Assembly (NCBI RefSeq): GCF_002892795.1
Contig: NZ_PJMC01000014.1
Location: 57,228 to 121,227, forward strand
Direction: 5' to 3'
Source: Arthrobacter sp. AFG20
GTDB lineage: Bacteria; Actinomycetota; Actinomycetes; Actinomycetales; Micrococcaceae
DNA length: 64,000 nt
Made by a program: the position numbers and the translations under genes. Of this stretch, positions 16,251 to 26,100 are shown piece by piece; position 1 is the stretch's first letter, and each line of letters begins with the position of its first letter. Below the pieces are notes generated by a model. It was not told the origin of the DNA. It made no database searches and worked only from the letters and a program-made list of their open reading frames with translations.

Positions 16251-17015
16251 CTATGTTGCCGCCCCAAAAACCCGCGACATCGGCTGCCAGGCAAGTAGCC
16301 AGCAGGCCGCCACCACCAGGGAGAACAGGGCAATCCAGACGCCGGAGGGCACTGCCGTGGCGCGGTAGAGGATATAGGCGTCGGAGGACCGCAGCTGGTC
16401 GCGGCGGCGGAGGTGCACATTGGTCAGCTTGAGAAGGTCCCGGACGGCAGCAACGAGAAGGGCCACGCCCAGGATGATGGCCACGTGGCCGGTGAACGCG
16501 GCCGGCACATTGATGATCATGGCCGCCACCGCCACCACCGCCCCAAGGAGGATGAGCACGCCCGCGGCGTTGCGGATGAAGATCAGCGACGCCAGCAGGA
16601 TCAGCAGTCCTGAAGACATGGCGGCCGGGCCCCAGCCGCTGAAGCCCGCCCATACCAAGGCGGCGCCGGTCACTCCGGGAACGGGATAGCCCCAGAACCC
16701 TGACCACACAGCGGCGGCGCGTCCCCGCGTATAGGACGTGGTGGTGCCGCCGTGATTCAGCTGCAGCCGGATGCCGCCCAGCCGCTGGCCGCTGGTCAGG
16801 GCAGCAAAGGCGTGCCCCAGTTCATGAGTCACCGTGGCGAGCAGTCCGAAATATCGCCATGTGGCATTGGGAACGGACAACGCCGCCGCGATGAGCACGA
16901 CCGCGAGGAGCTCAGTGACGGAGACCGCGGGAACAGCGGCCTGGGTGAATCCGGCAGCCACCCGGTCCCACCATTGTTCGGGCAGGGACGGGCCGGGGAC
17001 TTGCACATAAACCAT
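16251..17015 (-). CDS. M50-family membrane metallopeptidase
   Basis: This 254-residue protein carries the zinc-binding HELGH (His64, Glu65, His68) in a first membrane region and has four to five more hydrophobic segments. It resembles the M50B-like putative peptidases of actinobacteria, not the large site-2 proteases with PDZ or CBS domains. Its substrate is unknown. I chose the ATG at 17015. A TTG nine bases upstream is in frame, but TAGCCT at 17024-17029 (minus strand) is 8 bases before this ATG and could be its -10 box. The GST gene follows after 9 bases. Confidence 0.85.
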   Translation of the reverse strand: MVYVQVPGPSLPEQWWDRVAAGFTQAAVPAVSVTELLAVVLIAAALSVPNATWRYFGLLATVTHELGHAFAALTSGQRLGGIRLQLNHGGTTTSYTRGRAAAVWSGFWGYPVPGVTGAALVWAGFSGWGPAAMSSGLLILLASLIFIRNAAGVLILLGAVVAVAAMIINVPAAFTGHVAIILGVALLVAAVRDLLKLTNVHLRRRDQLRSSDAYILYRATAVPSGVWIALFSLVVAACWLLAWQPMSRVFGAAT

Positions 17016-17055
17016 AGGAATCAAGGCTACAGGGGCATTGGCTTTCGGGCCCCTC

Positions 17056-17214
17056 TCACAGCCCGGGCAGGGTAGGCGGATCCTCCATCAGCGATGAGGC
17101 GTCGTCAGGGACCACCAGATGCAGCATGCTTTCCACCGGGTCTTCGCCCATCGCGATAAGGAGCTCATTGATAGACATCTGCCCGGCAAGTTCACCGGGA
17201 TGTTCCTCTTCCAT
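17056..17214 (-). CDS. Small acidic protein of 52 residues, function unknown
   Basis: The 52-residue product is acidic and contains MSINELLIAMGED and ESMLHLVVPDDAS. It has no recognised domain. The ATG at 17214 is supported by TATGTT 6 bases upstream on the minus strand, giving a leaderless message; a GTG at 17259 is in frame but unsupported. The next gene on this strand, M50, starts 41 bases downstream of its stop and appears to have its own box. Coding status is probable, not certain. Confidence 0.5.
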   Translation of the reverse strand: MEEEHPGELAGQMSINELLIAMGEDPVESMLHLVVPDDASSLMEDPPTLPGL

Positions 17215-17220
17215 ACATAG

Positions 17221-17226
17221 AACATA
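17221..17226 (-). promoter_or_regulatory. -10-like box TATGTT, probable leaderless promoter
   Basis: On the minus strand the box is followed by 6 bases and the ATG at 17214. It is the main argument that the 52-codon frame is a gene. Confidence 0.45.
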
Positions 17227-17371
17227 TGTGCGAAGGCCGTCGGCAGGAGCGAAAGACACGCGGCAACACCTGGTCCGGACGCTGCCGGTCCGATGCAGTG
17301 CGGGGTTCTAGCAGTGCAGCCCGGCCGGGGTCCACGATTGAGGTACACACGAATCCCGAGAGAAGGACATC

Positions 17372-17836
17372 ATGGCCACGCTGAAGGAACGCCTGCACGG
17401 GGACGTCGTTGCACACCTGAAGGAGCACAACAAGGTGGCCCTGGGCACTGTGCGCAGCGTCCTGGGCGAGATCGAGACCCGGGAGAAGTCGGGCAAGACG
17501 CCGGTGGAGCTCGACGACACGCAGGTGACGGCACTGCTGCAGAAGGAGGCGGCGAAACGGCGCGACACCGCCCGCATTTACACCGAGGCGGGAGAAATGG
17601 AGCGGGCCGCCGCGGAAGTCGCCGAAGCAGAGGTTATTGAGACATACCTTCCGAAGGCCCTCACCGCCGCCGAGGTGGAGGGCATCGTGGACGAGGTCAT
17701 CGAGGGTTTGCGGGCGGACGGCACGGAGCTGTCCGTGCGGCACATGGGCGCCGTGATGAAGCCGGTCACGGCCCGGGTGGCAGGCCGTTTCGACGGCAAG
17801 TCCGTGAGCGATATCGTCCGCCAGCGGCTGACCTGA
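17372..17836 (+). CDS. GatB/YqeY domain protein
   Basis: This 154-residue protein is a stand-alone YqeY domain, related to the tRNA-binding C-terminal tail of the GatB amidotransferase subunit. The start MATLKERLHGDVVAHLKEHN and the block EAEVIETYLPKALTAAEVEGIVDEVI are characteristic. The family's own role is unsettled; a link to tRNA or stress has been proposed. The ATG at 17372 has GAGAGAAGGAC upstream. It is flanked by small accessory genes and followed by degenerate 17-bp repeats. Confidence 0.92.
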   Translation: MATLKERLHGDVVAHLKEHNKVALGTVRSVLGEIETREKSGKTPVELDDTQVTALLQKEAAKRRDTARIYTEAGEMERAAAEVAEAEVIETYLPKALTAAEVEGIVDEVIEGLRADGTELSVRHMGAVMKPVTARVAGRFDGKSVSDIVRQRLT

Positions 17837-17863
17837 GCAGGCTGGGGCGGGGCAACCTTCAAG

Positions 17864-17914
17864 CCGTCGACGCTGCCTGCCAATCGACACTGAACGGCGA
17901 TCGACACTTCCCGG
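17864..17914. repeat. Three degenerate 17-bp tandem units after yqeY
   Basis: Units begin at 17864, 17881 and 17898. The second and third match at 13 of 17 positions around a shared ATCGACACT core; the first is weaker (about 10 of 17 with the third). They occupy the gap after the YqeY stop. Confidence 0.55.
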
Positions 17915-17959
17915 CAATGGGAGGACGATGAAAGTACATCAACTGTTAGGAGGTCGGTG

Positions 17960-18157
17960 ATGTGCTATTCATCGTGTGAGGGATGGCGGAATTACAGGAA
18001 GGAAGCGGCCAAGGAGGCCGAGGGACGCCCGGAAGCAAGGCCGGCCGAGACCCCCGAACCCCAGGTGCAGGCAGAGGAAAGCAGGATGTGGGCCTACCTC
18101 GCCCGGCTGGAGGAAACCGCTGACCGTGAGCCTGACCGCGTCCGCGAGAACGCATAG
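17960..18157 (+). CDS. Small hydrophilic protein of 65 residues, function unknown
   Basis: The product starts MCYSSCEGWRNYRKEA, with two cysteines four apart, and continues as a charged, probably helical chain with RMWAYLARLEETADRE. There is no known domain. The ATG at 17960 is 6 bases after a strong AGGAGG (17948-17953); the GTG at 17957 is closer than ideal. A clear hairpin terminator follows at 18166, so the gene is probably its own unit. The ribosome site and terminator make coding likely. Confidence 0.65.
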   Translation: MCYSSCEGWRNYRKEAAKEAEGRPEARPAETPEPQVQAEESRMWAYLARLEETADREPDRVRENA

Positions 18158-18165
18158 GCACAGCA

Positions 18166-18199
18166 AAAGAAAGGCCCCGCCGGTGCGGGACCTTTCTTT
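18166..18199 (+). terminator. Intrinsic terminator after the 65-residue protein gene
   Basis: The arm AAAGAAAGGCCCCGC (18166-18180) pairs with 18185-18199 with one mismatch around a CGGT loop. The 3' arm is T-rich (TTTCTTT). Confidence 0.8.
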
Positions 18200-18367
18200 C
18201 TGCCTTCTGCTAAAGGAGGCCTGCCGCCGCGATGATCGGGCCGCGGCCAGGGGGATGCCTGCCTCTGACAGCTTGCGAACGAGGTGCGCCAGGCCGTCGT
18301 CGAGTGCGCGGTCTCCGTGGACCCGGCGCCTTTCTGCGGCGCGAAGACGGCAGGAGCGCCCTGCCTA

Positions 18368-18907
18368 TCAGCGGCCGCGGGACGTGATCCGAAAGCCCGC
18401 CACGGCGCCCGAGGGCTGCCCGGACTCGAGCCGCAGCAGTTGCGCCTGGATTGGACCGCGCTTCAGGTCGGCCACGTGCTCCGAAACCTCCCCGCAGTCG
18501 AACGCAGTCTCCACGATCTCAGAGCCCGCCTGGTTCGCCTGGCTGACCGTCAGTTGCGCGTCCGGGGCGCCAATGCACGCGAAGCTGATCGTGTAGTGGC
18601 CGGCCGCCGGTACCTGTCCGGTCTTGGAAGAGCCGAGGGACTGGCCGCCGACAAGTACGGAGTCGGCCAGGACGAGGCCGGTGGCCGGTGCGCTGCCAAG
18701 GAGCTGGTCCAGTTTGACCCGGTTGCTGGCGATGCGGGCAGCCAGCGCGGGATCCTCTGCCGGCCGCGCCGGGCGCCGCGTGGCGGGTGACACGGCATCC
18801 GCCGGCGTATCTCGTTCGGTTGCGTATTCGCAGCCGGCTATGCTGCCGGACACGAGCAGGCCTGCCAAAAGTATGCGTGCCTGCCGTGTTCGCCCAAGAC
18901 CTGACAT
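18368..18907 (-). CDS. Putative lipoprotein, function unknown
   Basis: This 179-residue protein has a lipoprotein signal: Arg-rich start, hydrophobic stretch LLAGLLVSGSIAG and lipid-attachment Cys26 in IAGC. After a Pro/Ala-rich linker (to about residue 55) comes a single compact domain. It contains YTISFACIGAPDAQLTVSQ and AFDCGEV, so a Cys-Cys pair is possible. I do not recognise the family. The ATG at 18907 has TAGGCT exactly 6 bases upstream on the minus strand, with no ribosome site. Confidence 0.75.
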   Translation of the reverse strand: MSGLGRTRQARILLAGLLVSGSIAGCEYATERDTPADAVSPATRRPARPAEDPALAARIASNRVKLDQLLGSAPATGLVLADSVLVGGQSLGSSKTGQVPAAGHYTISFACIGAPDAQLTVSQANQAGSEIVETAFDCGEVSEHVADLKRGPIQAQLLRLESGQPSGAVAGFRITSRGR

Positions 18908-18913
18908 GCCCCG

Positions 18914-18919
18914 AGCCTA
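18914..18919 (-). promoter_or_regulatory. -10-like box TAGGCT, probable leaderless promoter
   Basis: The box is followed by 6 bases and the lipoprotein ATG at 18907 on the minus strand. Confidence 0.5.
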
Positions 18920-18989
18920 CGTGAACCGTACCGAGGGCAAGCGTTCAGGGCTGTCAACGCGCCGGTGAAACTGCTGGCATACTCTGATC

Positions 18990-19442
18990 ATGGCCGTCAC
19001 CTTCGAATGCACCTCGCGGACAACCCTCGGGATGACCGAGCTGTTCAACCTCTCCCGGAGCATCGACGCCCACAAGGACTCGATGGCCCGTTCCCGGGAG
19101 GAAGCCGTTGGAGGCGTCACGTCGGGGCTTATCGCCTTGGGGCAGGAGGTGACCTGGCGTGCCTGGCACTTCGGGCTGCCGATACGGATGACGAGCCGGA
19201 TTGCGGAGATGCAGGCACCTCACTACTTCGTCGATGAACAGGTCCGGGGGCCGTTCCTTCGCTTTCGCCACGTCCACGAATTCAGTGAAGTCCCGGGCGG
19301 AACCGTCATGGTGGACCGGATCGACTTCGCGGCGCTGTTTGGGCTCCTGGGACGCGCGGCGGAGAAACTCTTCCTTGCACGCTACCTCCGTAGGCTCATC
19401 GAGGCGCGCAACCTGCACCTGACCGCCGGGAGCACGGGCTGA
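18990..19442 (+). CDS. SRPBCC (START-like) family protein
   Basis: This 150-residue protein looks like a polyketide-cyclase/START-like fold with a hydrophobic cavity. Family-typical features are FECTSRTTLGMTELFNLSRSID at the start, the strand EVTWRAWHFGL, the turn VRGPFLRFRHVHEF and a C-terminal long helix (RAAEKLFLARYLRRLIEARN). The ligand is unknown. It starts at the ATG at 18990. A hexamer CATACT 6 bases before it may be a weak -10 for leaderless transcription. Confidence 0.82.
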   Translation: MAVTFECTSRTTLGMTELFNLSRSIDAHKDSMARSREEAVGGVTSGLIALGQEVTWRAWHFGLPIRMTSRIAEMQAPHYFVDEQVRGPFLRFRHVHEFSEVPGGTVMVDRIDFAALFGLLGRAAEKLFLARYLRRLIEARNLHLTAGSTG

Positions 19443-19475
19443 ATGATGCTCCGGCGGTCAAGCACAGGGACTCTG

Positions 19476-19534
19476 GCTACTGAACTCTGCCCACTGAACT
19501 GCGCTGCCTACTGAACTGCGGTGCCTACTGAACT
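19476..19534. repeat. Tandem repeats with core ACTGAACT at the 3' end of the RND gene
   Basis: Four copies of ACTGAACT start at 19479, 19493, 19510 and 19527 (steps of 14, 17 and 17). The copy at 19527 includes the last codons and stop (CTA on the plus strand at 19525-19527) of the RND gene. Other copies repeat the same Gln-stop sequence outside the gene. Confidence 0.85.
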
Positions 19535-22500
19535 GCGAGTTTCTGCAGGGCGAGCTCCTGTTCTGCCGCCTTCCGGGATTTCCTCGACTGGGCGAACCGC
19601 AGATAGAGCGACGGCACAATAAACAGGTTCAGCAGCGTGGAGGTCAGGAGTCCGCCGAGGATGACCACGGCCATCGGGTATTCGATCTCATGCCCGGGCA
19701 CGTCCCCCATGACGACCAGGGGCACCAGGGCGAGCCCGGTGGCAAGGGTGGTCATAAGGATCGGGGAGAGCCGTTCACCGGCGCCCCTCAGCACGAGCGA
19801 GCCGTTGAACGGAACCCCCTCGATCCTTTCCAGATGCAGGCAGTGGCTGATGAGCAGGATGCCGTTCCGGGCGGCGATTCCCATGACTGTCAGGAACCCC
19901 ACGAGCGAGCCCAGCGACAGTACCCCGCCGGTGAAATACGCAGCCAGGACTCCTCCGACGAGTGCAATAGGCAAGGTCAGGAGGGCGAGGATCGCCAACC
20001 GCCAGCTGCGGAACGACGCCTGCAGGAGCACGAGGATCAGAATCAGCGCCGCGACAGCGAGAATCGTCAGGCGCTCCGTGGCCGCCTGCCGCTCCGTATA
20101 TTCGCCCAGGAGCTGGACGCTGTAGCCTACGGGCAGGTTGAGGGACTTCAGGCGTTCCTGCAGCTGTGTGACAACGTGGCCGAGGTCCGCCCCGGGGTCG
20201 ATGAAGGACCCAACCTCGACCCTGCGGGACCCGTTGGTGCGGTCGATGAGGTTCGGGGTGGCCTGCACGTTGACGTCGGCAACGTCGGCGAGGCGCACGC
20301 GCTGTCCGCCCGGCGTATCTATGGGCAGGTCCTCGATGCTGGTGACGTTTGCCCGCGTCTCCGGTGTGCTCCACACCTGGACGTCGTAGGCCCGTCCGTC
20401 CCGGAAGACGTCGCCCACCTCTTCCCCGGCCACGAGGGTCGCAGCAGCGCGTCGCACGTCCCCGGGCTTAAGGCCAAACTTTTCCGCCGCCGCCAGGTTC
20501 ACTTTGACGGTAATCTGCGGTACGTCGACTTCCAGGGAGATATGGGGATCGTCGGTCCCTTCTATCTCACTGAGGATTCCCTTGATCCTCTGGGCCTGCT
20601 CACGCAGCACGGCAAGATCGTCACCGTAAACCCGGACGAGGATGGGTTCGCTGGCCCCCGTCAGGACCTCTTCGATCCTCTCCTTCAGGTAGGTCTGCAC
20701 GTCGCGGTGCAGGCCCGGGTATCCGTCCACGACCTCCTGGACGGCTGCGACCGTCTGCTCGTAATTGGCGTGGCGGTCGATGCTGATCCAGTGTTCACCG
20801 GCATTGACGCCAACTATCTCGTCAGCCTGGAAGGCCTGGCCGATATGCGTTCCGCAGTTGAGGACCCCGGGCACCTTGAGGAACGCGGCGCAGCCCCGCT
20901 GGGCAATCCGGTATTCCTCCGCCGCCGACGTGCCGGGTTCCGACACCCAGTGCATCAGGAAGTCGCGTTCCTTGAACGTGGGAAACAAGGACTGCCCAAG
21001 CAGCGGGGCGATCGCCAGACCGACCAGCGCGAGAGCCCCGAACCCGGCGTAGCCATATCGCGGCCGGTTCATGATGCGGGACAGTAGCGCGTGGTAGCCG
21101 CGTTTGAGCACGCGGACCAGCGGCGGATCGAGTTGCTCCAGTTTTGCCCTGGCCAACAGGATCAGGGCAAGTGCCGGCGTCACGGTGAGCGCCACCAGCA
21201 TCGAGGCGAGGACGGCCAGAGTGTAGGAGACGGCAAGAGGCCTGAAGAATACCCCCGTGAGCCCGTCCAGGAAAAATATCGGCAGGGCGGCCACCACAAT
21301 GATCAGGGTGGCGTAGACGATAGGACTCCGCATTTCCAGGGAGGCCTTCAGCACCACAGAGGCCGTCGATTCGCCGCCGCCGCGGCTGCGGTGCTGCCGC
21401 AATCGGCGCATGATGTTTTCGACGTCGATGATCGCGTCGTCGACGACGACCCCCACCGCAATGACCAGCCCGGCCAGGATCATCGTGTTGACCGAACCGC
21501 CGGTGAGGTACAGCACCATGACGGCGGTGAGCAGGGAGAGCGGAATGGCGATCAGGCTGATGAGCGCTGTCCGCCACTGGAACAGGAAGGCGCTCAGGAT
21601 CATGACCACCAGCAGGCAGCCCAGGAGGAGGGCGAGGCTGAGGTTGGAAACTGCCTCCTCGATGAAGCTCGCCGGACGGAAGATGGTGGTGTCAAAGGTG
21701 ACACCGCTCATACCCGGCTGAAGTTCGTGGAGGGCTTCCTCAACGCCTTTGGTCACCTCGAGCGTGTTGCCCCACGGGAGCTTCTCAACAATAAGCATCA
21801 GTCCATGACCGTTGTTGATAACTGCATCACCGATCAGCGGCTGATGGTCCTCCACCACCCTGGCAACGTCACCCAGGTGCAGTGCGGTGCCGTGGTCTTC
21901 GCGGATGGTCACCCGGGCCAGATCCTCGGGGCTCGTGATCGGCTGGACGTGGCGGATGCTCATCTGCTGGTTCGGGCTGCCGACGAAGCCGCCGGTGCCG
22001 ATGAATTTTCCGGGTGAGTACTGGAGCAGGCCGGCGTCCACAGCCCCGGCCGTTACTTCCATGACCTGGTTGAGCGAGACATTCTTGGCTTTGAGCCGCT
22101 CAGGCTGGACCTGCACCTGCAGCATCTGGAGCCGCTCGCCCCAGATGGCCACGTTGGCCACGCCCGGGACCCGCAGCAGCCGGGCCCGGATGGTCCAGTA
22201 CGACAGCATGGACATCTCGATCAGGGACCGGTTGGACGACGTCATCCCGATTTTCATGACGCGGCTGGTCGAGGAAAGCGGCTGCAGCATCACGGGGGGA
22301 GCGGCCCACGTGGGCAGGGCCGACGTCACGGAAGCCATCCGCTCGGAAACCTGCTGCCGGGCGTTGAGCAGGTCGGTCCCCTGTTTGAAGATCAGGACGA
22401 TCGAGGACAGCTGGGGCACCGATTTTGACCTCAGCTCATCCAGGCCCGGCATTCCGGAGAGGGACGCCTCGATCGGCACTGAGACGAGTTCCTCGACCTC

Positions 22501-22674
22501 CTGGGCCGTGAGCCCCAGGCAGGCCGTCTGGACCTCGACCCGCGGGGGCGCGAACTCCGGGAAAACATCCAGCGATGCCTTACTGAGCTGGACGGATCCC
22601 AGCAGCATCACCACGCAGGCAAGGGCAACGACTATCGTCCTGAACCTGAGGCTTATTCCTACGATCCACCGCAT
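19525..22674 (-). CDS. RND-family efflux pump, CzcA/CusA-like (pump 1)
   Basis: This 1,049-residue transporter shows the RND layout: TM1 (residues 13-33), a first periplasmic-type loop, TM2-7, a second large loop, and TM8-12. It begins with [17 protein letters not shown], typical of the heavy-metal or nodulation-type branch. The TM4 proton relay is intact: [12 protein letters not shown] gives Asp412, Asp413, Asp417 and Glu419. TM10 contains [14 protein letters not shown] Gram-positive cell lacks an outer membrane, so it would export across the single membrane. The ATG at 22674 follows the small lipoprotein stop after one base (TGACATG). Substrate unknown. Confidence 0.92.
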   Translation of the reverse strand: MRWIVGISLRFRTIVVALACVVMLLGSVQLSKASLDVFPEFAPPRVEVQTACLGLTAQEVEELVSVPIEASLSGMPGLDELRSKSVPQLSSIVLIFKQGTDLLNARQQVSERMASVTSALPTWAAPPVMLQPLSSTSRVMKIGMTSSNRSLIEMSMLSYWTIRARLLRVPGVANVAIWGERLQMLQVQVQPERLKAKNVSLNQVMEVTAGAVDAGLLQYSPGKFIGTGGFVGSPNQQMSIRHVQPITSPEDLARVTIREDHGTALHLGDVARVVEDHQPLIGDAVINNGHGLMLIVEKLPWGNTLEVTKGVEEALHELQPGMSGVTFDTTIFRPASFIEEAVSNLSLALLLGCLLVVMILSAFLFQWRTALISLIAIPLSLLTAVMVLYLTGGSVNTMILAGLVIAVGVVVDDAIIDVENIMRRLRQHRSRGGGESTASVVLKASLEMRSPIVYATLIIVVAALPIFFLDGLTGVFFRPLAVSYTLAVLASMLVALTVTPALALILLARAKLEQLDPPLVRVLKRGYHALLSRIMNRPRYGYAGFGALALVGLAIAPLLGQSLFPTFKERDFLMHWVSEPGTSAAEEYRIAQRGCAAFLKVPGVLNCGTHIGQAFQADEIVGVNAGEHWISIDRHANYEQTVAAVQEVVDGYPGLHRDVQTYLKERIEEVLTGASEPILVRVYGDDLAVLREQAQRIKGILSEIEGTDDPHISLEVDVPQITVKVNLAAAEKFGLKPGDVRRAAATLVAGEEVGDVFRDGRAYDVQVWSTPETRANVTSIEDLPIDTPGGQRVRLADVADVNVQATPNLIDRTNGSRRVEVGSFIDPGADLGHVVTQLQERLKSLNLPVGYSVQLLGEYTERQAATERLTILAVAALILILVLLQASFRSWRLAILALLTLPIALVGGVLAAYFTGGVLSLGSLVGFLTVMGIAARNGILLISHCLHLERIEGVPFNGSLVLRGAGERLSPILMTTLATGLALVPLVVMGDVPGHEIEYPMAVVILGGLLTSTLLNLFIVPSLYLRFAQSRKSRKAAEQELALQKLAVQ

Positions 22675-22675
22675 G

Positions 22676-23131
22676 TCAGCTCGCCACGTCCAGTTCAGCG
22701 CCGAAGAGCTCTTCGGCCCCCAGAGTGACCACAGTCGTGCCCGGGGCCGGACCGTCGCTTAGCGTGGCCAGCTCGCCGTCGATCCGATCCACTGTGACGG
22801 ATTGGCGGACATAGACGCGGGGGCCGGCAATTGTGTAGACCCAGGTTTTTCCTTCACTGTCGTAGAGGATTGCCAGATAGGGGGCAGTGAGTTTCCCGCT
22901 CTTGGCATCCAGCTTCGTCGTCGACGTCTGGAGGCCGATGTTCCCGGCGGCGCGTTCGTTCAGCGTGATGCGCTTAAGGTCGGTCCCGGGTACCTCCTCA
23001 AGGCTCGCGGCAACGTCGCCGGCTGCCGGAGCCTCAGACGGTGGCTGGCTGCATGCCGGCAATGCCTGGGTCAGGAGACCCAGGACGGTAAGAACCATCA
23101 GGCCGCGCACCCGCGGCGTAGTCGTTGTCAT
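22676..23131 (-). CDS. Very small lipoprotein resembling the C-terminal part of an RND adaptor (membrane fusion protein)
   Basis: The 151-residue protein has a lipoprotein signal with Cys27 in LPAC. The mature part contains APYLAILYDSEGKTWVYTIAGPRVYVRQSVTVDRIDG followed by PAPGTTVVTLGAEELFGAEL (quoted in two pieces). This pattern closely resembles the membrane-proximal end of CzcB/HlyD-type adaptors. The lipoyl and coiled-coil hairpin domains that reach an outer-membrane channel are absent; full adaptors have about 350-400 residues. It sits between two RND genes with gaps of 15 bases and 1 base, so it very likely serves one or both pumps. The adaptor assignment is inferred from pattern. Confidence 0.78.
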   Translation of the reverse strand: MTTTTPRVRGLMVLTVLGLLTQALPACSQPPSEAPAAGDVAASLEEVPGTDLKRITLNERAAGNIGLQTSTTKLDAKSGKLTAPYLAILYDSEGKTWVYTIAGPRVYVRQSVTVDRIDGELATLSDGPAPGTTVVTLGAEELFGAELDVAS

Positions 23132-23146
23132 GATGTATTCCGGCTT

Positions 23147-26100
23147 TCACAAGCCCGTGCGGGCGTCGGCAACTGCGGGTTGTGTCGTTGCTGTTCGTGT
23201 CCCTGCCTGGCTGCCTTCGAAGCGGAGCAGGATTGCGGGGAGCACGAACAGGACGAAAAGGGTGGTGGTCAGCAGGCCGCCCCAGATGATGATGGCGATT
23301 GGCTGGATGACCTCAGTTCCTGTCACACCGCCCAGGAGAACGAGCGGAAGCAGGGCGGCGGCGGTGGTCACCACGGACGCGAGGGTCGGCTTGAGCCTGT
23401 TGCGTGCGGCACGGATAACGAGGGCGGGCCCCGTGGCTTCGCCATGCCTGGCGCGGAGGTTCCTGACCTCGCCGGCGAGCAGCAGGCAGCTGCGGACTGC
23501 TATGCCCAGGATGGCAGAGAACGCGACAAACGCCGCCAGGTAGTTGGCCCCGCCGTCTGCCAGGGCGGCAATGACACCGCCCGAGAGGGATGCGATCAGT
23601 CCGAGGAATACGGCGGCTGCAAGCCGCCACCCGCCCAGCGCTGTCTGCAGCAGAACCAGGATGCCGAAGGCAGCTACGGCTGCCAGCAGCCACAGCCACT
23701 GGAAGGCCGACTGCTGCTGCGCGAACCGGGTGAGGATCTCCGCGTGGTAGGCCACCGGGAACTGGATCTGCTGCAGGCCTCTTTCGATGTCCTGCTGCAC
23801 ATCAGCCAGCCCGCGCCCCTGGATGTCCGCCTTTACATCCACGCGCCGGGAAGTGTCGTCATGCACGATGACCGCATCGTTTGGAACGATACTGACCTCG
23901 GCGACGTCGCCAAGACGCACATGCCCGCCTTTGGGAGTGTCGATCAGCAGCTCGCTGACGCTGGTGAGGCTGTTCCGGGTTGCAGGCGTTCCCTTGACCA
24001 CCACGGAGAAGACCTTCTGCTGCTCGTAGACGTTACCCACTTCGATGCCCTGCAGCAGCGCGGCCGCCGCACGCCGGACATCGCCGGGTATGACCCCTGC
24101 CTTCTGTGCTTTCGCCAGGTCCACCTTGACCTGGACGGTCGGCTGTTCGATGGCGGCATCAACGCGGGGATTTACCACACCGGCCGTGTGCGCGAGAACC
24201 TGCCGCACTTCCTCGGCCTTTGCCCGGAGGGTGGCCATGTCTACGCCGTAGACCCTGACCCCGAATCCGGAATCGGCAGCTTCCCGGATCTGGTCGATTT
24301 TCTGTTGCGGGTAGGTGGAGACCGTTGCGCTCAGCCCTGGGTACCCGGCCACGACCCTTTGTACGTCCTCAAGGGTGCTGGAGTACGAGGCATCCTTTGC
24401 CACTCCCACCCACAGCTCCCCGGAACTGATGTCTCCCACGTGGTCGGACGTAATGGCGCGCCCAACCTCGGTGGCCACATTGGAGACGCCCTGCACCGCC
24501 CGCACTTCGCGGGCCGCGGTGTCGGTGATCCGGACCATCTCCTGGTCGGAGGTGCCAGGCGCGGCCCTCCACTGGACCACCAGCGTGTTGTCTGCCAGCA
24601 CCGGCACCACAGGGTGGTTGGGGACCAGCTGCGGCGCCAACGCCAGGGCGGCGAGCGCCATGACTGCCGCGGCGGCAAGGACCAACGCGGGCTTGCCGGG
24701 CCGGCGGGACAGTGCCCGCCCATACCGGATACGGAGGCGCTGCATGGCCTGGCGCTCGCGGCCCGGGGCCGCTGATGCCGGCGGCAGGAAGAACGTCAGG
24801 GCCGCTGTCACTGTGAGGGCCACGACCATGGCGACCGCCAGGGCGAGCAGATATGCAATTACCAGGGGCCCGAACATGGCGCCGTTTTGGCCAGGGACAA
24901 AGAGCATGGGGAGCACGCTCAGCGCCATGATCAGCAGGGCGTAGAACAGCGAGGTGCGGACTGGCCGTAACGCACCCGCAAGCAGGGCGATCCTCGAATC
25001 CCCGAGGCCGGTTGCCTTGGATGCCCGGTAGGCCCTGGCGGCGGAGTTCAGGTCTTCCGCTACATCCCCGATGATGACGGTCAGAGCGAGGATCATGCCG
25101 GCGAAGACCAGGGTGTTGAGCCCGGCCCCGCGCAGGGTTAGCAGCAGGGCCGCAGCAATGAGCGAGAGCGGTACGGTGATCAGGGTGATCAGTGCGCTGC
25201 GCCAGGACCGGAAGATCACTCCGAATGCCGCCGCGACCAGCAGTAGCGTGACAAGCAGCGCGACACCAAGGGTGCCCATTTCCTGCTCGACGTACGACTC
25301 CTGCCGGTACACGGTGGTGTCGGCGGTTACGCCGGGTAGCCCGGCCTGGAGCTCGCGCATAGTCTCGTCGAGCCCTTTTGTGACGTCCGCGGTGTTTGTC
25401 TCCGGGAACTTCTCAATTACCAGCAACAGCTCAGCGTCCTGGCCGGGCTGCGCATCACCAATCAACGGCTGATGATCAGTCTGGACCTGTGCGACGTCCC
25501 CCAGGAGCAATTTGTCAGTGCTGCCCTGGATGCTGACTTTTCCGAGGTCCTCGGGAGTGGTGATGGGAAGGACATGCTGGACGCCCAGCCGCTGATGTCC
25601 CGTCTCCAGAAAGCCGCCCGTGCCCGGCGTTGAGGCCTCAAGGTAGCTCAACGGGGACACCCACACGGAGTTACCCGTGGTCCTGATGACCTGGTCCAGT
25701 GTCACGCCCTTGGCTTCCAGCTGCTTGGGGTCCACGAGTACCTGCAACTGCTGGTCGCGCTGGCCCCAGATGGAAATGTTCGCTACTCCGGGAACGGCCA
25801 AAAGCGCGGGCTTCATGGTCCACCGCGCCAGCACGGACATGTCGATGGGGGACATGTCCTTGGACGTGAGCCTGACCATCATTACCCGGCTGGTGGAAGA
25901 CAGTGGTTGCATGAGCACGGGTGCTGCCGACACGTTGGGCAGCGCCCTGGCCTGGGTCAGGCGCTCAGCGACGAGCTGGCGTGCCCGGAACATGTCCGTA
26001 CCCGGCTGGAAGACCAACTGGATCGAGGACAGGCCGGGAAGTGACTTGGAACGGATCGCCTCCACCCATGCCACTCCGTTGAGGAGGTCGGCCTCCATGG

